From: Nocardia arthritidis
GTDB lineage: Bacteria > Actinomycetota > Actinomycetes > Mycobacteriales > Mycobacteriaceae
Length of the DNA stretch: 64,000 nt
NCBI RefSeq assembly: GCF_011801145.1
Contig: NZ_CP046172.1
Coordinates: forward strand, 7,006,001 to 7,070,000
Direction: 5' to 3'
The notes beneath the pieces are model-generated. The model made no database searches and was not told the origin of the DNA. It saw only the letters and a list, made by a program, of their open reading frames with translations. Below are positions 8,809-18,700 of the stretch, in pieces (position 1 is the first letter of the stretch; every line of letters begins with the position of its first letter). Both the position numbers and the translations under genes were made by a program.

Positions 8809-10143
8809 ATGAAGCACATAGTCGAAATCGTCACCGCAGCAGACGCGGCACCCGAAGACTTCGCAAATATTTCCATTCCCGACCATTTTCGGGGAGTTGT
8901 CGTCCGAGCCGACGAAGTCAATATGTTCGACGGTCTGGATACCGCGAGCAAAGATCCGAGAAAATCTTTGCACATACAAGAGGTCCCGACGCCGGAGCCC
9001 GGTCCTGGCGAGGTGCTGGTTGCCTCGCTGGCCAGCGCGATAAATTACAACACCGTATGGTCCGCGATTTTCGAGCCTGCGCCGTCCATCGCCTTCGTCA
9101 AGCGGTTCGCCCGCATGGCCCCGCAATACGCGAAACACGATCTGCCCTATCAGGTACTCGGGTCGGATCTGGCGGGCGTCGTGCTCCGGGTCGGCCCTGG
9201 AGTGCAGCACTGGCGTCCCGGCGACCACGTGGTCGCGACAGCGCAGGTCACCACGTTCGACCTGCCGGATGGGCACGACGACACGATGATGGATCCGACC
9301 GGCCGGGCCTGGGGATTCGAAACGAATTACGGCGGCCTGGCGGAATTGTCGGTCGTCAATGCCACCCAGTTGATGCCCAAACCCGCGCACCTGACGTGGG
9401 AGGAAGCCGCCTGCTCAACCCTGTGTAATTCCACCGCCTATCGGCAATTGGTCTCGCACAACGGAGCGGCGATGAAACAGGGCGACACCGTGCTGATCTG
9501 GGGCGCTGCGGGTGGGCTGGGCGCCTACGCGACGCAGCTGGCGGTGCACGGCGGTGCGATTCCGGTATGCATGGTGTCCAGTCCCGAAAAGGCGGATATC
9601 GTGCGCAGCATGGGCGCCGAACTCGTCATCGATCGATCCGCCGAAGGATATCAATTCTGGCACAACGGCGAACCGAATCCGAAGGAGTGGAAGCGGCTGC
9701 GCAATCGGATCCGAGAACTGACCGGTGGGCACGATCCGGATATCGTCTTCGAACATCCGGGGCGCGAGACCATCGGCGCCAGCGTATTCGCGGCCCGGCA
9801 CGGCGGAACCATCGTCACCTGCGCGGCTACAACCGGTTACGATATGTACTACGACAACCGCTATCTCTGGATGTCGTTGAAACGGATCATCGGAACCCAT
9901 TTCGCCAATTACCGCGAGGCCTGGGAGGCGAATCGGCTCATCGCGCTGGGCAGAATTCATCCGGTATTGTCGGCCGTTTATCAGCTGCCGGAGACCGGCG
10001 CCGCCGCATACGAGGTGCACCGCAATCGGCACTGCGGAAAGGTCGGTGTACTGTGCCTGGCGCCGCAGGAGGGTCTCGGGGTGACCGATCCGGAAACCCG
10101 GGCGAAGCACGCCGCCGCCATCAATCGATTTCGCAGGAACTGA
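8809..10143 (+). CDS. ccr: crotonyl-CoA carboxylase/reductase
   Basis: Medium-chain dehydrogenase/reductase enzyme of 444 residues. It reductively carboxylates crotonyl-CoA, or a longer 2-enoyl-CoA, with NADPH and CO2 to give ethylmalonyl-CoA or an alkylmalonyl-CoA, which serves as a PKS extender. Seen: N-terminal EVPTPEPGPGEVLV, the NADPH motif WGAAGGLGAYATQLA, and matches to CO2-pocket residues known from carboxylating family members: INYNTVW (Asn), WGFETNYGG (Phe-Glu) and RIIGTHFANY (His). These indicate a carboxylating enzyme rather than a simple reductase. It opens the PKS-NRPS operon, ahead of a megasynthase whose AT domain has an unusual specificity motif. This fits a dedicated extender supply. 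The ATG at 8809 has a strong G-rich ribosome binding site. Confidence 0.92.
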   Translation: MKHIVEIVTAADAAPEDFANISIPDHFRGVVVRADEVNMFDGLDTASKDPRKSLHIQEVPTPEPGPGEVLVASLASAINYNTVWSAIFEPAPSIAFVKRFARMAPQYAKHDLPYQVLGSDLAGVVLRVGPGVQHWRPGDHVVATAQVTTFDLPDGHDDTMMDPTGRAWGFETNYGGLAELSVVNATQLMPKPAHLTWEEAACSTLCNSTAYRQLVSHNGAAMKQGDTVLIWGAAGGLGAYATQLAVHGGAIPVCMVSSPEKADIVRSMGAELVIDRSAEGYQFWHNGEPNPKEWKRLRNRIRELTGGHDPDIVFEHPGRETIGASVFAARHGGTIVTCAATTGYDMYYDNRYLWMSLKRIIGTHFANYREAWEANRLIALGRIHPVLSAVYQLPETGAAAYEVHRNRHCGKVGVLCLAPQEGLGVTDPETRAKHAAAINRFRRN

Positions 10144-10179
10144 CGTCGAATCAATTGTAGATACGAAAGGGCAGGATCG

Positions 10180-10968
10180 ATGCCGAACACTCCGAAGATG
10201 GAAATCGTCCGGGCGGAGCGAGACAACCTGCTCGCGCTGTGTAAGCAGCTGTCGCCCGAGGAGTGGTCGGCGCCCAGCGATTGCGCGGGGTGGACGGTAC
10301 AGGACGTCATCGCCCACCTGGCGTCGATCGCACACGGTGGACTGGTGCCATGGCAACTGGCCAAGGGCAAGACCGGCGACGAAATCAACGAAAAGATGGT
10401 CGCGGCACGGCGCGGACGTTCATCGGCGGAAATTCTGCGGGAATTCGAGCTCTGGACCGGACGGTTCGTCAAGGCGGTCGGATTTCTGCAGCTTCCGGTA
10501 TTGCGTGATATTCCAGTGCCGCTGCCCGGCATCGGGCGATATCCGATCGGAATGCTGGCGAATTCCACGGTATTCGACGTCTACCTGCATATGCGGTACG
10601 ACATCCTCACTCCGGTCGGCCCCGTCGACCGGCGGGTTCCCGAACCGCCCGCCGGTGCGGTGGAAACCATCCTCGAATGGATCCGGCTGGGCTTACCGCA
10701 GATGTGCCGCGAGAAACTCTTGTGGTTGAAGGATCCGGTGGTGCTGGAGCTGACCGGTCCGGAGGGCGCGGTATGGCGCGTGCAGCCGCGCCCCGGCCGG
10801 ATCGCCGAGGTGATCCGCGACGATTCCGCGATGGCACCGGCCCGCATCACCACCCGGGCCGACGATTTCATCGTGTGGTCCACCCGCCGCCGCGACTGGC
10901 GGGAATTCACCGTGAAATTGGAGGGCGAGATCGCCGAACGCTTCTGCGACAGCGTGCACATCGTGTGA
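10180..10968 (+). CDS. maleylpyruvate-isomerase/DinB-fold family protein
   Basis: 262-residue protein of the actinobacterial DinB-like superfamily (mycothiol-dependent maleylpyruvate isomerase type). Seen: an N-terminal four-helix bundle beginning ERDNLLALCKQLSPEEWSAPSDCAGWTVQDVIAHLASI, which has the family's S/CxGWxVxDVxAHL signature, and a C-terminal domain of about 90 residues, as in other long members. Some relatives use mycothiol as cofactor and others are of unknown function. It follows ccr by 36 bp with its own AGGG-type ribosome binding site, so it is probably co-transcribed. Its part in the pathway is unknown; thiol-linked chemistry would suit a cysteine-derived product, but that is speculation. 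Confidence 0.7.
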   Translation: MPNTPKMEIVRAERDNLLALCKQLSPEEWSAPSDCAGWTVQDVIAHLASIAHGGLVPWQLAKGKTGDEINEKMVAARRGRSSAEILREFELWTGRFVKAVGFLQLPVLRDIPVPLPGIGRYPIGMLANSTVFDVYLHMRYDILTPVGPVDRRVPEPPAGAVETILEWIRLGLPQMCREKLLWLKDPVVLELTGPEGAVWRVQPRPGRIAEVIRDDSAMAPARITTRADDFIVWSTRRRDWREFTVKLEGEIAERFCDSVHIV

Positions 10969-11016
10969 TCGAGCACTCCGGCCGCATCAGGCCGATCTCA
11001 CCAAGAGGGGGACGAA

Positions 11017-12654
11017 TTGAGCAGATTTACCGAGTTGCTTTATGCCAGAGCCGATTCCACGAGTCGCGGCATGGTCACGGGTGAACCGGACGCGCCAATG
11101 CGCCGGTCCTGGAACGATATTCACCGGCTCGCCCGGCGTATGGCCGGAACACTCGCGCGCTACGGCGTCGGTCCGGGCGATTCGGTCGGCATACTCGCCG
11201 GACTTCCAGCGGACGTGGCACCGGCGACGCAGGCCGTGTGGATCCGCGGCGCTGCGGTGACGATGCTGCATCAACCGACTCCGCGGACCGATCGGACGCA
11301 GTGGGGTGCGAATACCCGCCGAATCGCCGACATGATCTCCGCAAAGGTGGTCGTCATCGGAGCACCCTTCGAATGGGCGATCCCGGTCGTCACCAGCTCC
11401 GGCGCGACCGCCATCACCATTTCCGAGCTGGCCGCCGGTGCGGAAATCGAACCCGTCGCCGCGGCGGAACACGATATTGCGCTGCAGCAGTTGACATCAG
11501 GTTCCACCGGATTTCCGAAAGCAGTTCGGATAACTCATTCGAATCTCTTCCACAATAATGCCGCCATTGCGGATCGATTCGAGCTCGCGACCGACCGCGA
11601 CGTGCTGATCAGCTGGTTGCCCCTCTTTCACGATATGGGCATGATCGGATTCCTCACCATGCCAATGCAATTGGGACTGGAGACGGTGAACGTCACCCCC
11701 ATGGACTTTCTCCGCGATCCGACGCTCTGGGCCCGGCTCATCGACACCTACCGCGGCACGATCACCGCCGCACCGAATTTCGCCTATGCGATCCTCGCGC
11801 GACAACTCGTCCGACTACCCGAGGATGCGCTCGATCTGCGCAGCATGCGCAGCATGTGGAACGGCGCGGAGCCGGTCGACGCGGACACCATGGCCGCCTT
11901 CGCCGAGGCCGGCGGGCGCTTCGGATTGTCGCCGTCGGCGCTCACGCCCTGCTACGGGATGGCCGAAACCACCTTGGCCACCAGCGCGCCCGACTCCCCG
12001 ACCGGAGTCGTGGTCGACACGGTCGACGCGGACGTGCTGGCCGCCGAGCACCGCGCGCTTCCGGCCTCGACCGGCAATCTTCGCCGACTCGTCACGCTGG
12101 GCAGCCTGATCGGCGGAATGACCGGGCGCGTGGTCGACGCGCAGGGCCGCGCACTGCCGGCCAGATCCGTCGGCGTCATCCAGGTCAGCGGCCCATCCGT
12201 GGCCGAGGAATATGTGACGGAGCGCGGCACCGTCACCGCACGCACCGCCGACGGCTGGCTCGACACCGGCGATATCGGCTATTTCACCGAAGACGGCGCG
12301 GTCGTGGTCTGCGGCCGGATGAAGGACGTCATCATCATCGAGGGCCGGAATATCTATCCGACCGATATCGAACGTGCCGCGGCGACCGTGGCGGGCGTCC
12401 GGCCCGGAAATGTGGTCGCGGCCCGGACAGACACCTTCGGCGTCCGGGAAAGTTTCATCGTGACGGCCGAGACGGAGCGGCACGGCGCCGCCGACGATGC
12501 GGCGCGCATCGAACGCCAGATCGTGCAGGCCGTATTCGACGAGGTCGGGGTGCGCCCGCTGGAGGTGCGAATCGTCGCACCCGGATCGGTGCCCAAGACC
12601 TCGTCCGGCAAATTGCGGCGCTCGCTCACCGTAGCGAGCGCAGATCCCCGCTGA
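11017..12654 (+). CDS. fatty-acyl-AMP ligase (FAAL/FadD-type)
   Basis: 545-residue adenylating enzyme that activates a fatty acid as acyl-AMP and hands it to an acyl carrier protein. Seen: the AMP-binding loop LTSGSTGFPKAV (about 163-174), SWLPLFHDMGMIGF, YGMAETTLATS, DTGDIGYFTEDG and the C-terminal IIIEGRNIYPTDIE motif characteristic of FAALs (FadD32 type) rather than CoA ligases. Starts at TTG 11017 behind AGGGGGACG; no better ATG is present. It sits directly upstream of a megasynthase that begins with a free-standing N-terminal carrier domain. The natural reading is that it loads the starter fatty acid onto that domain. Chain length cannot be predicted by eye. Confidence 0.87.
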   Translation: MSRFTELLYARADSTSRGMVTGEPDAPMRRSWNDIHRLARRMAGTLARYGVGPGDSVGILAGLPADVAPATQAVWIRGAAVTMLHQPTPRTDRTQWGANTRRIADMISAKVVVIGAPFEWAIPVVTSSGATAITISELAAGAEIEPVAAAEHDIALQQLTSGSTGFPKAVRITHSNLFHNNAAIADRFELATDRDVLISWLPLFHDMGMIGFLTMPMQLGLETVNVTPMDFLRDPTLWARLIDTYRGTITAAPNFAYAILARQLVRLPEDALDLRSMRSMWNGAEPVDADTMAAFAEAGGRFGLSPSALTPCYGMAETTLATSAPDSPTGVVVDTVDADVLAAEHRALPASTGNLRRLVTLGSLIGGMTGRVVDAQGRALPARSVGVIQVSGPSVAEEYVTERGTVTARTADGWLDTGDIGYFTEDGAVVVCGRMKDVIIIEGRNIYPTDIERAAATVAGVRPGNVVAARTDTFGVRESFIVTAETERHGAADDAARIERQIVQAVFDEVGVRPLEVRIVAPGSVPKTSSGKLRRSLTVASADPR

Positions 12655-12718
12655 ATCAACAACATTCGTCCGTACCGCCGACGGATTTCGCGTGCCGCAT
12701 AGTTATGGGAGGGCCTCG

Positions 12719-15700
12719 ATGACTGCGCACACATCCGACACCACCGATCTACCGACCGAACAGCCCGACCGGTCCGACATTCAGGACTGGCTGATCACCG
12801 AACTGGCCGAGCGGCTCGGCAAACAGCCCGCGGAAGTGGATGTGCACACTCCGTTGACCGCGCTCGGCATCAGCTCCGTCGAGGTCGTCGAGCTGGCGAA
12901 CGCGCTGTCGGATTGGCTCGCGAAACCCGTTGCACCGGCTCTGATCTGGGATTACCCGACGGTCGCCGAACTGGCTCGGCAGCTGACCGAGGACGAATTC
13001 GCCTCGCCCCGAACCGATCACGCACAGGCCAACACGCTCGAGGAGCCGATTGCCATCGTCGGCATGGCCTGTCGCTTCCCCGGCGGCGTGAGCTCGCCCG
13101 AACAACTGTGGCAGCTGTTGAACGCGGGCGGCGACGCGATCTCGGAATTCCCCACCGACCGGGGCTGGGATCTGACCAGCCTCTTCGATGACGATCCGGA
13201 CCACCCGCGAACCTCCTACACCCGACAAGGTGGATTCCTGCACCAAGTCGCCGATTTCGACGCGGCATTCTTCGAAATGAGCCCGCGGGAGGCCCTCGCC
13301 ACCGATCCCCAACAGCGGCTGTTGCTGGAATTAGCCTGGGAGACATGTGAAAACGCGGGCATCGACCCGAACTCGCTGCGCGGCAGCAGCACCGGCGTAT
13401 ACGTCGGCATCAGCGCGCTCGAACATGCCGGTACTCTGTGGAATTCGCATGCGGCGCTGGTAGAAGGGCACCGAATTCCTGGCGGGCTCGGCAGCATTGT
13501 TTCGGGTCGGGTTGCCTACACCTTCGGCCTGGAGGGCCCTGCGATCACGATCGATACCGCCTGTTCCTCGTCGCTGGTCGCCCTGCATCTGGCACGGCAA
13601 GCGCTGCGCGACGGCGAGTGCCGGGCCGCATTCGTCGGTGGCGTTTCGGTCCTGACCACGCCGACGGCGTTCATCGAGATCTCGCGGCAGCGTGGTCTTT
13701 CGCCCGACGGGCGCTGCAAGGCCTTCGCCGCAGCCGCCGATGGTGTCGGATGGGCCGAGGGCGCGGGATTGATTCTGGTCGAACGACTCTCGGACGCTCA
13801 GCGGGCCGGACACCGCGTACTCGCCGTGGTCCGGGGATCCGCGGTGAATCAGGACGGTGCGTCCAACGGACTGTCGGCGCCCCGGGGTGTGGCCCAGCAG
13901 AAGGTGATCGGGCAGGCGCTGACGAGCGCGGGTATTCATCCGGACGAGGTCGACGTGGTGGAGGCCCACGGCACCGGAACCACGCTCGGCGATCCGATCG
14001 AGGCACAGGCGCTGCTCGCCACCTATGGTCGCAATCGCACCGCGGGCCCGCTGCTGGTCGGATCGATCAAATCGAATATCGGCCACACCCAGGCGGCTGC
14101 GGGCATCGCGGGCGTGCTGAAGATGGTGCTGGCGATGCGGCACGACCGGCTGCCGAAATCCCTGCACATCGATCGACCGACGCCGCACGTGGATTGGACA
14201 TCGGGAACGCTTGCCCTGCTGGACGACTCGCGACCGTGGCCGCGCAACCACCGGCCGCGCCGGGCGGGCGTGTCCTCGTTCGGCGTCAGCGGCACCAATG
14301 CGCACGTCATCCTCGAGGAGCCACCGTCGACGCCGCCGCGCCCCGCGACGGGGAGGACCGCCGCGATCCCGTGGCTGCTCTCGGCGAAAAGCCGTGCGGC
14401 ACTGCGTGCTCAGGCCGACCGGTTGGCGACGTGGGTGGAGGAGAACCCGGAGCCCACGGAAGACGAGATCGCCCGAACCTTGGCAACGGGCCGGGCGCGC
14501 CTCGACTACCGTGCGGCAGTGTTCGGCCCCGATCGGCATCGGCTGGTCGCCGAGCTGCGCGCACTCGCGCTGGGGGAACCGTCGGCCGATGTCGTGCAGG
14601 GCCGCGTCAGCCCTGGCGAAGTGGCCTTCGTATTCCCCGGACAGGGTTCGCAGTGGCCGGGTATGGCGGTTGAACTCCTCGACATCGCACCGGTTTTCGG
14701 CGACAAGGTCGCCCAGTGCGATGCGGCGTTCGCCGGCCTGCTCGACTTCCGGGTCGAGGATGTGCTGCGCGGGGCCGCGGGCGCTCCCGCACTCGAACGC
14801 ATCGAGGTTGTCCAACCGGTGCTCTTCGCGACGATGGTGGCGCTGGCCGAGCTGTGGCGGTCGTTCGGTGTGACGCCCAGCGCGGTGGTCGGCCACTCAC
14901 AGGGCGAGATCGCGGCCGCGCACGTGGCGGGCGCGTTGACGCTGCCGGACGCCGCGCGTGTGGTGGCCGTGCGCAGCAGGGTGCTCGCGACGGTGGCCGG
15001 TGTCGGCGGGATGGCATCGATCGCGTTGCCATTGGCCGAAATCACCAGGCGGATCGCTGAATTGGGCGACGGCATCTGGATCGCCGCGGTCAACGGACCG
15101 GCCGCGGTCGTGGTGACCGGAGCGATGGACCTGCTCGAGCAATTGGTGCAGGACTGTGCGGACGCCGGGGCCCGCACCCGCCTGCTCGGGCTCGGCGGCG
15201 CCGGGCATTCACCCGCGGTCGAGCCGGTGCGGGGACAACTGATCGCGGGCATCGCAGGCATCGAACCGCAGTCCTGCCCGATCCAGTTCTATTCGGCCAC
15301 GGCGGGCGGCCCGATCGACGGCGCCGAGCTCGACGCCGAGTATTGGTACCGCAACGCCAGGCACGCGGTCCACTTCGAACCTGCGGTCCGGTCCATGGTG
15401 CAGCGCGAATTTCGCACCTTCGTCGAGGTGAGCCCGCATCCGGTGCTGTCGTCCTCGGTGCAGCAGACCATCGATGACGATCCCACCCGCTACGCTGTCG
15501 TCGCCAGCCTGCGCCGCGGCGAGGGCGGGCTCGATCGGTTCGCGCGGTCGCTGGCGGCAGCCCATGTGCACGGCGTTGACGTCGATTGGCGTTCCACCGC
15601 CGGCGAACTCGTCACGTTGCCGACGTATGCCTTTCAGCGGCAACGGTTCTGGCTCCCCGCACCGCAAGATGCGGGGAACGAATCCGCGACGGCCGAGCTG

Positions 15701-18700
15701 GACACGCTCATACCGGCCAATGAACGAATGGCCGCGCTGACACCGCAGAGCGCGGCAGAACTCGTCAAGGCACAGGCCGCAGTGGTGCTCGGACATCATT
15801 CGAGCGCGTCGGTGGACGACCAGCTCACCCTCAAGGAACTCGGTTTCACCTCACTCACGGCGCTCGAGCTCCGCAATCGACTCGCCGCCGAATGCGGTGT
15901 CGCCATCGAAATGAGTTCGGTGCTCGGTGATCTCACCATCGAGGGCTTCTCCGAATACCTGGCCCGCCGGACCGGGTCAGGCGAACAGGCCGGGGCGATC
16001 GAGCAGGTTCGGCCCGATCCGGACAGCAGGCACGAACCCTTCCCACTGACCGAGATCCAGCAGGCCTATCTGATCGGCCGCGGACAGTCCTACGACCTCG
16101 GCGGCGTTGCGACGTATTTCTACGCCGAATTCGATATCCCGCAACTGGATCCGGACCGGCTACAGGAAGCGATCCGGCGCACCATCGCGCGCCACGACAT
16201 GCTCCGGGCGATCGTGCTGCCGGACGGAACCCAGCGCATTCTCGAACAGACCGAACCCTATGTGCTCAACGCCTCGGACCTTTCGGCCATGGACGGTGCG
16301 GAGGCGGACGACTTCCTCGCGGCGGTTCGAGCGGAGATGTCGCATCAGGTCCTGCCGACGGATCGGTGGCCGCTGTTCGATATCCGCTGTCACCGGCTCG
16401 CATCCGGCGCCTCCCGGGTTCATATCGGGATAGACCTGCTGATCGCCGATGGATACAGCATCTTCCTCCTGCTGCGCGACGGCGTCCGCGCGTATCTGGA
16501 CGCGTCGAATTTCGCTTCCGCACCGGGGATTTCGTTCCGTGACTATGTGCTGGCCCGGTCGCGGTTCGAGCATTCGGAGGCCTATGCCACGGCCCGGCAG
16601 TACTGGCAGAACCGGCTCGGGTCGTTGCCGCAGGCGCCCGATCTTCCGGTTTCCCGGCAGTCCACGCACGCCGGTCTGCGTTATCGGCGGCGGGAGATGT
16701 CGCTGGATCACGCTGCCTGGCAACGGTTCCGGGACCGAGCGCAGCAGTTCGGCGTCACCCCATCCGCCCTGGTGTGCACGGCATACGCCGAAATACTCGG
16801 CACCTGGAGCGAAAACCAGCACTTCACGCTGAATCTGACGCTCGGCGAACGCCTTCCGCTACATCCGGATGTCGCCGAACTGGTCGGAGACTTCACCTCC
16901 ACGCTACTGCTGGAGGTCGACTCTTGCGGCACGGACACCGTTGCCGAGAAGGCGCGGCGGCTGCATCGCCAGCTCACCCACGATCTGGACCACAGCAGGT
17001 ATCCAGGCGTCGCCGTCCAGCGGGACCTCGCCAGGGCCGCCGGTGCGCCGGTCGCGATGCCGGTCGTATTCACCAGTTTCATGGATATCCCACTCGGCGA
17101 ACGCGATATGGAGATGATCCGGCGCGGCTGGGACAGCCTGGTGTTCTCCGCCAGCCAGACGCCACAGGTGTACCTCGATCACGCCGCCATCGATATCGGC
17201 GACGGGCTGCTGCTCGCGTGGGAGACCCCGGACGAGCTGTTCCCAGACGGCGTGCTGGACGAAATGTTCGCCGCCTACCGGGATTTGCTGACGGCGATCG
17301 CCGACGGTGCCGACCGGCTGCCACGAACCTCGTTCGCCGCAAGCCAATTCGAACTGCGCGAGCGGGTGAACGACACCGCGGCTCCGATTCCGGACCACCT
17401 GCTCCACTCGGCGATCGCCGCCGTGGCGGCGGACCGGCCGGATGCGCCCGCCGTCATCGCGGCCGATTCGACGGTGTCCTACGGCGAGCTCGACCGCCGC
17501 GCGAACCAAATCGCCGGGCGGCTGCGTAATCTCGGCGCGCGGCCCGGCATGCTGGTGGCCGTCGTTATGACGAAGGGGTGGCAGCAGGTGGTGGCCACAC
17601 TCGGCGTCTTGCGTTCGGGCGCAGCGTATTTGCCGATCGATGCGAGCCTGCCGCGGCAGCGCGTGGACCGGCTGCTGGAGCTGGGCGAGATCGCGCTCGC
17701 GCTGACCCGAACCGCGGACGACGCGTCCATCGCGTGGCCGGATGACATCCGTCGCCTCGTCGTGGACGACGATTCCGCATGGGAAAACGTCGACGACTCC
17801 CCCATCGAGGAGGTCGCGGGACCGGAGGACGTGGCGTACGTGATCTTCACCTCCGGCTCCACCGGAGAACCGAAAGGCGTGACGATCCAGCACCGCGCGG
17901 TGGTCAACACCATTGCCGACTGCCTGGCCCGCTTCCGAATCACCGCTGACGACAGGGTCTTCGGATTGTCGTCGCTGAGCTTCGATCTATCGGTATTCGA
18001 TATCTTCGCCACCCTCGCGGCGGGCGCCGCCCTCGTGCTGCCGGAGCCGGCGGCTCTCCGCGATCCGACGCGATGGGCTGAAGCGATTCGGGCCCATGGG
18101 ATCTCGATCTGGAATTCGGTCCCCGCGCTGTTCGACCTGCTGATGGACTATGCCGCCGAACGTCCCGACGCACTCGGCCGATCGCTGCGCCTGGCGATGT
18201 TGAGCGGTGACTGGATCCCGGTCGAGCTTCCAGCCAGGGCGCGAAAGGTGGTGCCGGACATCGAGATCGCCGGTATGGGCGGTGCGACCGAGGCATCGAT
18301 CTGGTCGGTGCTGTACCCGATCGGCACCGTCGATCCGACATGGCCGAGCATCCCGTACGGAATGCCGATGGCGAATCAGACCCTGCACATTCTGGACGAG
18401 GATCTCGAGCCGCGCCCGGAATGGGTTCCCGGCGATCTGTACATCGGCGGTATCGGCCTGGCACACGGATATTGGCGGGATCCGCAGCGGACCGGCGAAC
18501 GGTTCCTTATACATCCGCGAACCGGCGAACGGTTGTACCGCACCGGAGATCGCGGCAGGTACCTGCCGGACGGGAATATCGAATTCCTCGGTCGGGTCGA
18601 TACTCAGATCAAGATCCGCGGCTTCCGCGTCGAACTCGGCGAGATCGAGGCGAATCTGTTGCGGCACCCGGACATCGGAGCGGCGGCGGTCACCGTCGAG

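Noticed and set aside
13331..14896. 521-residue minus-strand frame inside the megasynthase
   Set aside because: Entirely antisense to conserved KS-AT sequence; rich in Arg and Gly with no recognisable motif.
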